A DNA stretch of 64,000 nucleotides. It comes from Henriciella pelagia. GTDB taxonomy: Bacteria > Pseudomonadota > Alphaproteobacteria > Caulobacterales > Hyphomonadaceae. A program made the position numbers and the translations under genes. Shown here piece after piece: positions 18,382 to 28,622 of this stretch; position 1 is the stretch's first letter, and every line of letters begins with the position of its first letter. The notes under the pieces are model-generated. The model did no database searches. It was not told the origin of the DNA and was given only the letters and a program-made list of their open reading frames with translations. The stretch lies in NCBI RefSeq assembly GCF_002088945.1, contig NZ_NCSU01000007.1:930001-994000 (forward strand), written 5' to 3'.

Positions 18382-21060
18382 CTACAAGCTGTCCTTGAGC
18401 CGGTAGATCAAGTCCAGCGCTTCCCTTGGCGTCAGATTGTCTGGCTCGATGCCTTCAAGCAGTTTCAAGGCCTCTGGCTTTTCGGGCGCAGCGAAGGGCT
18501 CTGCCTCCTCGGCGAAGGCCGCGAAGAGCGGCAGGGCATCGACAGCATCGGGCGTGGATTCGAGTTTCTTCAGAACTTGCTCGGCCCGGCGGACGGCGCG
18601 GGCGGGCAGGCCGGCGAGACGCGCGACCTGAACGCCATATGACTTGTCCGCCGGTCCGGGCTGGACGTCATGCAGGAAGACGAGTTCATCCTTCCACTCC
18701 TTGGCGCGCAGGCTGAGATTGGCGGCGTGGGCGAGATCTTCGGCGAGGTTTGTCAGCTCGTGATAGTGCGTCGCGAAGAGCGCCCGGCAGGTATTCACAT
18801 TGTGCAGATGCTCGACAGCGGCCCATGCGATGGCGAGACCGTCATAGGTGGATGTGCCGCGGCCGACCTCATCCAGGATCACGAAACTCTGCGGGGTTGC
18901 CTGGCTCAGGATCGCGGCGGTCTCCACCATTTCGACCATGAAGGTCGAGCGCCCGCGCGACAGGTCATCAGAGGCACCAACGCGCGAGAAGACGCGGTCT
19001 GCAATGCCAAGCGTCAGGCTGGAGGCGGGCACGAACAGGCCGGCCTGGGCAAGGATGATGGCAAGGCAGGCCTGGCGCAGATAGGTGGACTTGCCCGCCA
19101 TGTTCGGTCCGGTGACCAGGGCGAGCCGGGGCCCGGTCCTGCCGGACGAGTCCAGGGTGAGGCCATTGGCGGTAAACCCTTCCCCGTCAGCCTTGAGCGA
19201 AGCTTCGACGACCGGATGGCGCAATCCTTCAGCATGAAAGACGGGATCATCGGTCAGGGTGGGCCTGACCGCGCCGGTTTCGCCTGCCCATTCGGCCGCT
19301 GCCGATGCGAAGTCGACGATGGCAAGCGCGCTGGCGACGGCCGAAATGGAGGAGGAGAGCGCTTCGACGCGCTGGCAGAGGTCCCTATAGAGTTCGAGCT
19401 CACGCGTTTTCGCGGCTTCTTCGGCGCGCGAAATCCGACCGGCAAGGTCTGAGAGTTCAGCGGTCGAGAAGCGGATGTTCGAGGCCAGAGTCTGGCGGTG
19501 AATGAAGGTTTCGGCGTGCGGGGGCTTCATGAGCGTTTCGCCGGAGCGTGCCGGCACGTCGATGAAATAGCCAAGCACATTGTTGAACTTGATCTTGAGC
19601 GCGCCAATGCCCGTTTCTTCGGCGTAGCGCGCCTGCAGCGCGGCAATCACCTTGCGGGAGTCGCGCCGCAGCGATTGCGCCTCGTCCAGGGTTTCGTCCC
19701 ATCCATCTGCGATGAAGCCGCCATCGCGGGCGAGCGTCGGCAGGTCTTCTCGTAGAGCTTTTGCAAGATCGGCGGCGAGTGTTGAAAGCTCAGCCTGGCG
19801 GCCGGGGTCGAGTGCGGCGGCGGCACCGTCAATCAGGCTCGGCAGGCCGGTTTCATGGCTGGTAAGCGCGGAGGAGATGGCCCCGCCAGCGGCGATGGCA
19901 TCCGCAATGGCCTTCAGGTCTCTTGGCCCGCCGCGATCAAGCCGGATGCGGGTGCGCGCGCGTTCAATGTCGGGAACCGATTTCAGCTGGATCCGCACGT
20001 CGGCGCAAAGATCGGTCTCGCTCGCGAAGAAGCCGACGGCGTCATGGTGATCCGAAATTTCGTCCATGTCACAGGAGGGCTGGGCGAGCCTTGCCGCCAG
20101 CAGCCGAGCGCCGGGCGCTGTGAGCGTGCGGTCGACGCAGGCAAGCAGGGTTCCGGCGCGGCCGCCATTGATGGCGCTGTCAATTTCGAGGCTGGCGCGG
20201 GTTGCCGGGTCGATGGCCAGACGATTGCCGGTATCGCCGCGGCGAGGTGGGTCGAGCCGGATGTCCGCGCCGGCCTGGGTCAGGCTGAGATAATCGAGCA
20301 GCAGCCCGGCCGCCGAAAGTTCAGCACGCGTGAATTCGCCAAAGGCATCGAGCGCGGCCACCTTGTAGGTGGCCTTGAGGGCCGCTTCGCCCGACCGGGG
20401 GGAGGCGGCGCGTTTGGGACGGCGCGTGACAGGGGCGCGAAAGGCCGAGAGTGCGAGCCGCACGAGCGGGCGGACTTCATCCTCGTCGGTGACGAGGAGC
20501 TCGCGCATCGGCAGGGCGGAGAGATGATCGCCAAGCGTTTCGGGCGCGATGGCGCGGATGTCGAAGGCTCCGGTCGAGACATCGCAGGCGGCGATCGCGG
20601 CATCGGCGCCGCCGGACGAGAAGGCGATGGCCACAAGGGCCTGCGCCTGGCGGGCTGGCAGGATCGTGTCTTCGGTGATCGTGCCGGGTGTGACAATACG
20701 AACCACGTCGCGGTTTACGATCGACTTGGAACCGCGCTTCCTGGCTTCGGCCGGCGTCTCTGTCTGCTCGCAGACGGCGACGCGTTCCCCGGATTTGATC
20801 AGGCGGGCGAGATAGGCCTCCGAGGCGTGATAAGGCACGCCGGCCATGGGAATGGGTTTGCCCTCATGTTCGCCACGCGAGGTGAGTGTGATGTCGAGTA
20901 TCTCTGCAGCGCGCACGGCGTCATCGAAGAAAAGCTCGTAGAAGTCGCCCATGCGGAAAAAGAGCAAGGCATCCGCATGCCTCGACTTGATCTCGAGATA
21001 CTGCGCCATGAAGGGTGTAGGCGCTTTGGCGGGCTTTGCACTCATATGGCTATCAGGCAT
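18382..21060 (-). CDS. mutS: DNA mismatch repair protein MutS
   Basis: Recognises mismatches and starts repair with MutL. At 892 residues it is full length. The mismatch-reading F-Y-E (40-42, [10 protein letters not shown]), Walker [10 protein letters not shown] (651-659), DEVGRGTST (730-738) and ATHYHEL are all present. The C-terminal tail ([16 protein letters not shown]) matches the family. ATG 21058-21060 is used; a second in-frame ATG at 21043-21045 (MSAKPAKAP) is possible. It diverges from maeB. Confidence 0.98.
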   Translation of the reverse strand: MPDSHMSAKPAKAPTPFMAQYLEIKSRHADALLFFRMGDFYELFFDDAVRAAEILDITLTSRGEHEGKPIPMAGVPYHASEAYLARLIKSGERVAVCEQTETPAEARKRGSKSIVNRDVVRIVTPGTITEDTILPARQAQALVAIAFSSGGADAAIAACDVSTGAFDIRAIAPETLGDHLSALPMRELLVTDEDEVRPLVRLALSAFRAPVTRRPKRAASPRSGEAALKATYKVAALDAFGEFTRAELSAAGLLLDYLSLTQAGADIRLDPPRRGDTGNRLAIDPATRASLEIDSAINGGRAGTLLACVDRTLTAPGARLLAARLAQPSCDMDEISDHHDAVGFFASETDLCADVRIQLKSVPDIERARTRIRLDRGGPRDLKAIADAIAAGGAISSALTSHETGLPSLIDGAAAALDPGRQAELSTLAADLAKALREDLPTLARDGGFIADGWDETLDEAQSLRRDSRKVIAALQARYAEETGIGALKIKFNNVLGYFIDVPARSGETLMKPPHAETFIHRQTLASNIRFSTAELSDLAGRISRAEEAAKTRELELYRDLCQRVEALSSSISAVASALAIVDFASAAAEWAGETGAVRPTLTDDPVFHAEGLRHPVVEASLKADGEGFTANGLTLDSSGRTGPRLALVTGPNMAGKSTYLRQACLAIILAQAGLFVPASSLTLGIADRVFSRVGASDDLSRGRSTFMVEMVETAAILSQATPQSFVILDEVGRGTSTYDGLAIAWAAVEHLHNVNTCRALFATHYHELTNLAEDLAHAANLSLRAKEWKDELVFLHDVQPGPADKSYGVQVARLAGLPARAVRRAEQVLKKLESTPDAVDALPLFAAFAEEAEPFAAPEKPEALKLLEGIEPDNLTPREALDLIYRLKDSL

Positions 21061-21188
21061 GGGCGTGAGTGTAACGGATTCGGACAGGACGTCTTCATTG
21101 CAAATAAGCGTCTCTCAGCGGGTTGTCGCCCTCTACGGACCGGCTTAGAGACTGGCAAAACAATAGTCCGCATAAAAGGTCAGTAGAC

Positions 21189-23471
21189 ATGACGTCAAAG
21201 CGCCCGACATTCACCGACAAGGAAGCGCTCGAGTTTCACAGCCACCCACGGCCCGGCAAGCTGTCGATTGCACCGACAAAGCCGATGGCAACGCAGCGTG
21301 ATCTCTCGCTCGCTTACAGTCCGGGTGTCGCAGTTCCTGTAAAGGCGATTGCCGAGAACAAGGACCTGGCCTTCGAATACACGTCCAAGGGAAACATGGT
21401 CGCCGTCATCTCCAACGGCACGGCGATCCTCGGCCTTGGCAATCTCGGTGCAATGGCGTCGAAGCCGGTGATGGAAGGCAAGTCCGTCCTGTTCAAGCGC
21501 TTTGCCGATGTCGATTCCATCGATGTCGAGGTAGAAACGACGGACACCGAAGAGTTCATCACGACGGTCCGCAACATTGGCGAGACCTGGGGCGGTATCA
21601 ACCTCGAAGACATCGGCTCGCCCGAATGCTTCATCATTGAAAGCCGCCTGCGCGAGGAGCTGGAAGTGCCGGTCTTCCATGATGACCAGCACGGTACGGC
21701 GATCATCGCCGCCGCGGGCATCATCAATGCCTGCCACATTACCGGGCGTGAGCTGAAGGACATCAAGGTTGCGGTGTCCGGTGCCGGGGCGGCGGGCCTG
21801 TCCTGTGCCGGACTGATCCGCCATCTCGGCGTGAAGGCTGAAAACATACTGATGTGCGACTCCACAGGCGTTGTCTATGAGGGCCGCACCGAGCGCATGG
21901 ACCAGTTCAAGTCTGCCTATGCGGTGAAGACCGACAAGCGGACCCTGGCAGAGGCCATGGATGGGGCGGATGTGTTCCTCGGCCTTTCGGTCAAAGGCGC
22001 TGTCAGCAAGGAAATGGTGGCCAGCATGGCACCAAACCCGATCATCTTTGCCATGGCGAACCCGGATCCGGAAATCCTACCGGAGGATATCAAGCAGGTG
22101 CGCGACGATGCGATCATCGCGACCGGCCGCTCCGACTATCCCAACCAAGTCAACAATGTCCTCGGCTTCCCATACATTTTCCGCGGTGCCCTCGATGTGC
22201 GCGCGCGCGGCATCAATGAAGAGATGAAGGTGGCCGCGGCCCGCGCCCTGGCTGAGCTTGCCCGCGAGGACGTGCCGGACGAGGTGGCCGCCGCCTATCA
22301 CGGATCGCGCCCGCAATTCGGCCGGGACTATATCATTCCGACGCCATTCGATCCGCGTCTGATCAGCTTTGTCCCACCCTTCGTCGCGCAGGCGGCCATG
22401 GATACCGGCGTCGCCCGCACACCGATCAGGGACATGGACGAGTATCGCCGCATGCTGGCTCGCCGTCTCGACCCGACAGCATCCTTCGTACAGGGCGTGC
22501 AGATCGCCGTTCGCGAAAAGCAGCCGCGCATCGTCTTCGCGGAGGGCGAGGAGCCGTCCGTCGTGCGCGCGGCCTATTCGTTCAAGAACCAGGGCCTCGG
22601 CATTCCGATCCTGATCGGGCGCGAGGACCAGGTGACGCGCAGCATGCAGCAGATGGGTGTGCCGGAGGGCTCGCTCGAGATCATAAATGCGCGGCTCTCG
22701 GACAAGAATCCGGAGTATACCGACTATCTCTATGACCGGTTGAAGCGCCAGGGTTTCCTGCGCCGTGACGCCCAGCGCCTCGTCAACCAGGACCGTAACG
22801 TGTTCGGCTCATGCATGCTGAAGTTCGGCGATGCTGATGGCATGATCACCGGCGTCACCCGCAATTATGATGTTGCGCTGAAAGACGTGCAGGCCGTCCT
22901 CGACCCGATCCCCGGCAAGCAGGTGATCGGCATGTCCATGGTGATCAACCAGGGCAAGACGATCTTCATTGCCGATACGAGCATCACCGAGCTGCCGGTC
23001 GCCGAAGACCTCGTCGGCATTGCGTGCGAAGCGGCAAGCTCCGTGAGGAGCCTCGGCTTCACGCCGCGTGTGGCCTTCGTGTCCTATTCCACTTTTGGCA
23101 ATCCAATGGGCGAGCGGGCCGAGAAGGTCCGCGAAGCGGTGGCCATGCTCGATGCACGCGATGATATCGACTTCGAATATGAGGGCGATGTTGCGGTGGA
23201 TGTTGCGATGAACCCCGGCCACAAGCTGCTCTATCCGTTCTCGCGCCTGACCGATGCGGCGAATGTGCTGGTCATGCCGGCCATTCACTCGGCTGCCATT
23301 GCGACGAAGCTTCTCACCTCGATGAGCCGCGCAACCGTGATCGGCCCGATCCTGCTCGGCTTTGAGAAGCCGGTCCAGATCGCGTCTCTGGGCGCCACGG
23401 TGAACGATATCGTGAACCTTGCGACCTTCGCCGCCTTCGATATCGACAAGCTGGTGCACAATAAGGGTTAG
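21189..23471 (+). CDS. maeB: NADP-dependent malic enzyme fused to a phosphotransacetylase-like domain
   Basis: Oxidative decarboxylation of malate to pyruvate, giving NADPH. The 760-residue product has the MaeB layout: malic enzyme (~1-430) with SLAYSPGVAVP, the metal-site region FHDDQHGTAIIAAAG and Rossmann motif VSGAGAAGLSC, then a PTA-like domain (~430-760; RIVFAEGEEPSVVRAA, NPMGERAEKV). The PTA-like part of MaeB proteins is usually regulatory rather than catalytic (acetyl-CoA control, known in the family). ATG 21189 is chosen over upstream frame extension; AAAGG lies upstream. A small hairpin (GGGGC/GCCCC, 23471-23484) overlaps the stop region. Confidence 0.96.
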   Translation: MTSKRPTFTDKEALEFHSHPRPGKLSIAPTKPMATQRDLSLAYSPGVAVPVKAIAENKDLAFEYTSKGNMVAVISNGTAILGLGNLGAMASKPVMEGKSVLFKRFADVDSIDVEVETTDTEEFITTVRNIGETWGGINLEDIGSPECFIIESRLREELEVPVFHDDQHGTAIIAAAGIINACHITGRELKDIKVAVSGAGAAGLSCAGLIRHLGVKAENILMCDSTGVVYEGRTERMDQFKSAYAVKTDKRTLAEAMDGADVFLGLSVKGAVSKEMVASMAPNPIIFAMANPDPEILPEDIKQVRDDAIIATGRSDYPNQVNNVLGFPYIFRGALDVRARGINEEMKVAAARALAELAREDVPDEVAAAYHGSRPQFGRDYIIPTPFDPRLISFVPPFVAQAAMDTGVARTPIRDMDEYRRMLARRLDPTASFVQGVQIAVREKQPRIVFAEGEEPSVVRAAYSFKNQGLGIPILIGREDQVTRSMQQMGVPEGSLEIINARLSDKNPEYTDYLYDRLKRQGFLRRDAQRLVNQDRNVFGSCMLKFGDADGMITGVTRNYDVALKDVQAVLDPIPGKQVIGMSMVINQGKTIFIADTSITELPVAEDLVGIACEAASSVRSLGFTPRVAFVSYSTFGNPMGERAEKVREAVAMLDARDDIDFEYEGDVAVDVAMNPGHKLLYPFSRLTDAANVLVMPAIHSAAIATKLLTSMSRATVIGPILLGFEKPVQIASLGATVNDIVNLATFAAFDIDKLVHNKG

Positions 23472-23509
23472 GGGCGAAGGCCCCATCCCGATCTTTGTCA
23501 GCGGGGATT

Positions 23510-25342
23510 TTAGGTCTTCACCGCGTCTTCAAGTGACGGCAGCGGATCGTTCTGCAGGACAGATTCGCGGTCCGGCCTCATCACATTCGCGAAAAAGGAC
23601 AGGATGATGGCGGGCAAGCCAAGCGCTGCCGCCATGATGAAGAACTGCGAATAGCCCGCATTCGTCGCCAGTTCGACGCTGACATCGTCGCCCATCGCCT
23701 GCACCTCTGCCCAGCTGACGCCGCTGAACAGCAGCACCATGACGCCGGATGTCCCCGCGACAAGTTTCGGGCCGAGTGAATAGATCGAGCTGAAGATGGC
23801 GTATTGGGTGCCGGCAAAGGCCTTGGCCACCATGGTCGACATGAAGGCGACAAACACGGTGCCGGCATAGCCGCCGGCGATATTGTCAGCCGTAACAGCA
23901 ATAAAGAGCGGCACGAGCGTTTCGGGTGACTGGTGGACCAGCCAGGCGAAGGTGAGATTGCCGAGCACCGAAACGACGGCGCCGATGATCAGCGACCAGC
24001 GCAGGCCGAGCTTTAGCGCCGAGAGACCGGCTAGCGCGACGCCGACAAAGATGATCCACGGACCATAGGTGCCGCTGACAATGCCGATATCGGCCGGGGA
24101 ATAACCCATCTGCGTATAGGCGGGCTTGGCCATGATGCCCATGACGATGTCGGACAGGCGGTAGGACGAGACGAAGAGCAGGATCAGCAGGGCGACCCAA
24201 CCATGACGCCAGAAGAAATCGAGGAAGGGGGCGAAAGTCGGGTTGCGCATGACTGGCGCGTCCGCTGTCAGCCTGCGGATGAAGGGGATCGCAATGGCGC
24301 AGGCCATTATGGGGGCGGCAGCAATGTAGATCGCCCAGAGCGCGACGTCGCCGCGTTTGACCCTGATGCCCATCGCGTCCAGGGCCGCTGGCAAGGCTGT
24401 GCCGATGATGGCTGCGATGACCGCTATGGCGAGATAGGCGCCCACCGCGAAGCCGATGCCTATGAACAGGCTCGATATGGAGAAGTCGGTGCCTTCGACG
24501 GGGTTGCGAAGCGCCAGGAGCGAGGCGGCCAGGAAACCGATGCCAGCCAGGGCGGCGACGCCGTAGCTCAGCCATGACAGGGCGTTCAACAGCATGTTCG
24601 CGAAGCTGCCCGGCTCTGTAATGCCTGCGAAGGCACCGAAGGCGGAGGCAAAGCCGATGGTCAGGAGAACAACGCCCGCAGCAGCGGCGGCCTGCAGGCC
24701 CCATTTGCGGTCCCAGATCGCGAAGACGAACGCGCCGAGCGCCATGGTGAAGGCCATCGCCCAATAGGCAACAGGGAAGCTTGCGACACCGGCGATGACG
24801 AGTGCCACACCGCCCGAGATCACCATGCCGACCTTGTAGCCATACTGGTAGGCGGCCGCGAGCGTCGACTGTTCGTCATCATTCGCGGCTGCTTCGATCC
24901 GCCAGGCGTCGATGCCGATATCCTGCGTAGCCGAGCTGAAGGCGATGAGGAAGGAGAAGAGGGCGGTGGCCGCGAGGCTGGAAGTCGGATTGGAGAAGCC
25001 GAGGCCGACCATGGAGAGAGCGATGCCGATCTGCGCGACGAAGATCCAGGCGCGGCGGCGGCCAAACAGCCGGGTGAGGCCGGGCGGGTTGAACCGGTCC
25101 ACCAGCGGGGCCCAGATGAATTTGAAGGAATAAGCGAGGCCAAACCAGGAGAAGAAGCCGATCAGGGCTTCGTCGATCTTGCTCTCTTTCAGCCAGACCG
25201 ACAGCGTCGAGAAATAGAGCAGGAAAGGCAGGCCGGCGGTGAAGCCGAGCACCAGCATCATCGCCATCTTGGGCTGGGCGAAGAGTTTCAGCGTCTCTGC
25301 GAAGCTGCGCTGCTGCGGCGCTTCACGGGCGGCGCTGCTCAT
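23510..25342 (-). CDS. ampG: AmpG family muropeptide permease
   Basis: An MFS transporter that brings anhydro-muropeptides into the cytoplasm for peptidoglycan recycling. The 610 residues contain ~14 hydrophobic spans. The N-terminal signature is typical of AmpG: GFTAGLPFLLYFSTLSVWL, then YSFKFIWAPLVDR and SSATQDIGIDAWRIE; near the C-terminus GGYAGTVFVAFMSTM. The ATG at 25340-25342 overlaps the stop of the upstream hybrid kinase (ATGA-type, 4 bp), so the two are translationally coupled. In many bacteria AmpG activity sets beta-lactamase induction; no beta-lactamase is visible here. Confidence 0.92.
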   Translation of the reverse strand: MSSAAREAPQQRSFAETLKLFAQPKMAMMLVLGFTAGLPFLLYFSTLSVWLKESKIDEALIGFFSWFGLAYSFKFIWAPLVDRFNPPGLTRLFGRRRAWIFVAQIGIALSMVGLGFSNPTSSLAATALFSFLIAFSSATQDIGIDAWRIEAAANDDEQSTLAAAYQYGYKVGMVISGGVALVIAGVASFPVAYWAMAFTMALGAFVFAIWDRKWGLQAAAAAGVVLLTIGFASAFGAFAGITEPGSFANMLLNALSWLSYGVAALAGIGFLAASLLALRNPVEGTDFSISSLFIGIGFAVGAYLAIAVIAAIIGTALPAALDAMGIRVKRGDVALWAIYIAAAPIMACAIAIPFIRRLTADAPVMRNPTFAPFLDFFWRHGWVALLILLFVSSYRLSDIVMGIMAKPAYTQMGYSPADIGIVSGTYGPWIIFVGVALAGLSALKLGLRWSLIIGAVVSVLGNLTFAWLVHQSPETLVPLFIAVTADNIAGGYAGTVFVAFMSTMVAKAFAGTQYAIFSSIYSLGPKLVAGTSGVMVLLFSGVSWAEVQAMGDDVSVELATNAGYSQFFIMAAALGLPAIILSFFANVMRPDRESVLQNDPLPSLEDAVKT

Positions 25343-26805
25343 GCGGCGCCTGACTTGCGGGACGTCCAGTCGGTGGCGAGGCGGCGGAGCGCTTCTGCGT
25401 CGAGCGGCTTGGCGGCGACCCCGTCTGCACCGGCAGCGCGTGCGCGGCGTTCAATGTCAGGATTGATCTCGGCGGAGATGGCTATGATTGGCATACTGTG
25501 TCCAGCGCTCCTCAGCGTCTTCATCGCTTCATACCCATCCATGATCGGCATCCGCAGATCCATCAGGATGAGGGCGGGCTTCAGACGCGAGGCGATATCG
25601 ACTGCGTCGCGGCCCGTCGATGCCACACTGACCGAGAATCCGGCCGATTCCAAGGCACGTTGCGCAATCAGCGTGTTGACCGGATTGTCGTCTGCAATGA
25701 GGACGCGGCCGGTCGCTGTCTGCGTCTCGGTCTCGTCGGGCGTGGCGCTGCCTTCCATGGCGAGTTGTGCGCGCCGGATCAGCGAGCGATGGCGCAAAGG
25801 ACGTACCAGCCAGCCGCTTGCGCCCATATCGTGGAACCGGCTGAGCAGGCCCCTGTCTTCGGGGCGTATGACAACGAGGGTCGGCGCGATCCGGACAAGG
25901 GCGCGCAGTGAGCGTTCCGGCAGTTTGGCGTCTGCCAGGATGAGGTCCGGCCGGACGCGGCGGGCGTGCAGGGCAGACTCGGTGGCAAGCACGCTCGCCC
26001 CGGCAGAGATGAGCGTGCTTGCGGCGGCAAGGCCGGTGCTGGGCGCGAGGCCTGCTAGCGCGACGCGCGCATCGAGATGGGCTTCGGGGTCTGCCGACTG
26101 TTCTGCGGCGATCAGGGGGACGCGGACGGCGAATTTCGTGCCGAGGCCGGGCGCGCTTTCGAGGCTGATGCTGCCGCCCATCAGTTCGGCCAGTTTCTTG
26201 ACGATGGCAAGGCCGAGGCCGACGCCGCCATCCTTCTGGGCGTCGCCCGCCGAGGTCTGCCGGAAGGCGTCGAACAGGGCAGGCTGATCATCCGGCGCGA
26301 TGCCGGGGCCAGTGTCGATAATGTTGAAGACAAGCTCGTCATCTTCTGCGTCGATATCGACAAGCACGCCGCCAGCTTCGGTGAATTTGAGCGCATTGCC
26401 GACAAGGTTGAACAGGATCTGGCGAAGCTTGCCGCCATCCGTCACGACGTCTGTCGGGACATGGCTGCGGGTGCGGACCGCCACGTCGAGACCGGCGCTG
26501 TGGGCGCGCGGCGAAAGCAGTTCGGTGACCTCGCGGGCCAGCTCTGTGACGCGGACATTTTCATGCTCGATCTCGCTTGGGGCGCTGTCGAGGCGGGCAA
26601 AATCGAGGATGTTGTTCAGAAGGTCGAGGAGGCGCGAACCGGACAGGCGAATGGCTTCGGCATATTCCTTCTGCGCCGGGTCGAGTTCTGTCTCCAGGAG
26701 CAGGGAGACCGTGCCGAGAATGCCATTGAGCGGCGTGCGGATTTCGTGGCTGGTGGTCGCCAGAAAGGCCTGCTCGGGCGAGAGTTTGCCGGATGTATCT
26801 GTCAT
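25339..26805 (-). CDS. Hybrid histidine kinase with pseudo-receiver and receiver domains (ShkA-like)
   Basis: A 488-residue soluble kinase with no N-terminal sensor domain. The HisKA domain starts at once (H20 in TTSHEIRTPLNGIL). The HATPase domain has FNLVGNALKF (N137), DTGPGIAP and GVGLGLAIVKKL. A first receiver-like domain (~245-350) is degenerate: it keeps D292 but has Arg-Pro (335-336) where receivers have Lys-Pro. The last receiver (~366-485) is intact (D372/D373, D416, K466). This DHp-CA-REC1-REC2 order matches Caulobacter ShkA, whose REC1 binds c-di-GMP and releases autoinhibition; from memory, ShkA is also encoded next to ampG. ATG 26803-26805 is chosen over a GTG three codons upstream. 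Kinase call sure; ShkA orthology likely but untested. Confidence 0.85.
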   Translation of the reverse strand: MTDTSGKLSPEQAFLATTSHEIRTPLNGILGTVSLLLETELDPAQKEYAEAIRLSGSRLLDLLNNILDFARLDSAPSEIEHENVRVTELAREVTELLSPRAHSAGLDVAVRTRSHVPTDVVTDGGKLRQILFNLVGNALKFTEAGGVLVDIDAEDDELVFNIIDTGPGIAPDDQPALFDAFRQTSAGDAQKDGGVGLGLAIVKKLAELMGGSISLESAPGLGTKFAVRVPLIAAEQSADPEAHLDARVALAGLAPSTGLAAASTLISAGASVLATESALHARRVRPDLILADAKLPERSLRALVRIAPTLVVIRPEDRGLLSRFHDMGASGWLVRPLRHRSLIRRAQLAMEGSATPDETETQTATGRVLIADDNPVNTLIAQRALESAGFSVSVASTGRDAVDIASRLKPALILMDLRMPIMDGYEAMKTLRSAGHSMPIIAISAEINPDIERRARAAGADGVAAKPLDAEALRRLATDWTSRKSGAA

Positions 26806-26870
26806 GACGCGCACAGGACTAGCCGAAAAGCCTGATGAATCGCTTAATTCTGCGCGTGGATGTTACAGGT

Positions 26871-28415
26871 TCAGCGCGCGAGGGATGCCGGGCTGGAGAT
26901 GGGCTGATCGCCGGGAATGCGACGGCGATAGGACAGCGCCTCTGCAAGGTGAACGCGCCTGACGCCGCCTGCGCCATCAAGGTCTGCGATGGTGCGGGCG
27001 ACTTTCAGGACGCGGTGATAGGCGCGCGCCGACAGGGCGAGCCTGGATGCGGCATCGGACAGGAGGGCGCTGGCGCGCTCGTCGGGCGATGCAATCTCCG
27101 AAATCTGGCTGGCGGGGGCGTCCGCATTGACCGGCCGGCGGCCTTCCCCCGCATGTGAATAGCGGGCAGTCTGGATGTCCCGGGCCGTACGGACGCGGGC
27201 GGCCGCCTCGGATGTGCCTTCCGATGGCGCGGGCAGGGCGAGGTCCATGGCGGTAACGGGCGGGGTATCGAAGAAGAGGTCGATGCGATCGAAGAAGGGG
27301 CCGGAAATGCGTGACTGATAGGACTGCGCGCAGGTTGGGCCCCGCTTGCAGGCGCCGTCGCCAGGACCGCCGCCGCAGCGGCAGGGGTTCATCGCCGCAA
27401 TGAGCTGGAACCGGGCCGGATAGCGCACATGGCGATTGGCCCGTGAAATGACGACTGAGCCGTCTTCCAGGGGCTGGCGAAGACTGTCGAGAACCTGCGC
27501 CGGGAATTCCGGGAGTTCATCAAGGAAGAGCACGCCGTGATGGGCAAGCGAGACTTCGCCCGGTCGGGCCTTGATACCGCCGCCGACAAGCGCGGCCATG
27601 GAGGCCGAATGATGCGGGGCGCGAAAGGGGCGCTGGCGGGACAGCTGCCCGCGCTCGAGCAGGCCGGCCACTGACTGGATCTGCGAAACTTCGAGCAGTT
27701 CGCTTGCCGAAAGTGGGGGGAGCAGGCCGGGAAGCCGCTGGGCCAGCATGGATTTTCCTGAGCCGGGTGGCCCGCAGAAGAGGAGGTTGTGGCCGCCCGC
27801 AGCCGCGATTTCGAGAACGCGCTTTGCGCCCTCCTGGCCCTTGACGTCGGCAAGGTCCGGCACGGCTGCGGGTTGCGCAAGCTCTCCTGCGATGGGCGGG
27901 ACAAGGCTGGCCCGGCCGGCAAAGTGGTTGATCATGGAAATGAGGCTCGGCGCGGCGAGTGCGCCTTCGCCTGCCCACGCCGCTTCAGGCCCGCAGGCTT
28001 CAGGACAGATCAGGCGCAGATCCATCGCTATGGCAGCCATCGCAGCGGGCAGGACGCCGAGTGTCTGGCCCAGGGCGCCGTCCAGTGAAAGTTCCCCAAT
28101 GGCGGCGTGACCGTCGAGCGAATCCGGTGCGATCACGCCCATGGCGGCGAGCACGCCGAGCGCAATGGCGAGGTCATAATGGCTGCCTTCCTTGGGCAGG
28201 TCGGCTGGTGCGAGATTGACGGTGATGCGCTTGGGCGGCAGGGCGAGCCCGATGGCAGAGAAGGCGGCGCGCACACGTTCCCGGCTTTCGCCAACTGCCT
28301 TGTCAGGCAGGCCGACAATGGTGAAGAAGGGATTTCCGGACGTGATCTGCACCTGCACATCGACCGGCTTTGCCTCAATCCCTTCGAATGCAAATGTCGT
28401 GATCCGGCAAACCAT
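26871..28415 (-). CDS. comM: YifB/ComM family Mg-chelatase-like AAA+ ATPase
   Basis: A 514-residue AAA+ protein. In naturally competent bacteria ComM is a branch-migration helicase aiding integration of DNA; its role in non-competent species is unclear. An N-terminal ChlI-like domain (PFFTIVGLPDKAVGESRERV) precedes Walker A GPPGSGKS (215-222) and Walker B GVLFLDELPEF. A cysteine cluster (NPCRCGGGPGDGACKRGPTC) and the C-terminal segment SARAYHRVLKVARTIADL are typical. The ATG is at 28413-28415. It lies just upstream of the hybrid kinase in the same direction (65-bp gap), so co-transcription is possible. Confidence 0.93.
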   Translation of the reverse strand: MVCRITTFAFEGIEAKPVDVQVQITSGNPFFTIVGLPDKAVGESRERVRAAFSAIGLALPPKRITVNLAPADLPKEGSHYDLAIALGVLAAMGVIAPDSLDGHAAIGELSLDGALGQTLGVLPAAMAAIAMDLRLICPEACGPEAAWAGEGALAAPSLISMINHFAGRASLVPPIAGELAQPAAVPDLADVKGQEGAKRVLEIAAAGGHNLLFCGPPGSGKSMLAQRLPGLLPPLSASELLEVSQIQSVAGLLERGQLSRQRPFRAPHHSASMAALVGGGIKARPGEVSLAHHGVLFLDELPEFPAQVLDSLRQPLEDGSVVISRANRHVRYPARFQLIAAMNPCRCGGGPGDGACKRGPTCAQSYQSRISGPFFDRIDLFFDTPPVTAMDLALPAPSEGTSEAAARVRTARDIQTARYSHAGEGRRPVNADAPASQISEIASPDERASALLSDAASRLALSARAYHRVLKVARTIADLDGAGGVRRVHLAEALSYRRRIPGDQPISSPASLAR

Positions 28416-28520
28416 GTCCGTGCGCCCCGCTGCTTGGAAATGCCTAGCACAGGGCGCGGAACAAATAAAGAACGAATTTTATCTCAGGGTGAGAGGCAAT
28501 TACGGACGGCCAGTCTGCCA

Positions 28521-28611
28521 GATGGTCCGGATCAGGTTCCGGTGCTCGTCCTGCATGGTGAGGATGACCAGATCGTGCCGGTGGATGAGCCGGCCCCCTC
28601 GGGGCCGCTCT
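28521..28611 (+). pseudogene. Remnant of an alpha/beta hydrolase (haloperoxidase-like) gene
   Basis: In one plus-strand frame this intergenic stretch reads VPVLVLHGEDDQIVPVDE, nearly the C-terminal acid motif of non-heme haloperoxidase-type alpha/beta hydrolases (usual form VPTLVIHGDDDQIVP). Only ~30 codons remain: there is no nucleophile elbow before it and no conserved catalytic His after it, where the frame runs into the opposite-strand lipoprotein gene. It is read as a decayed gene end. Confidence 0.5.
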
Positions 28612-28622
28612 CGACGACAAGC

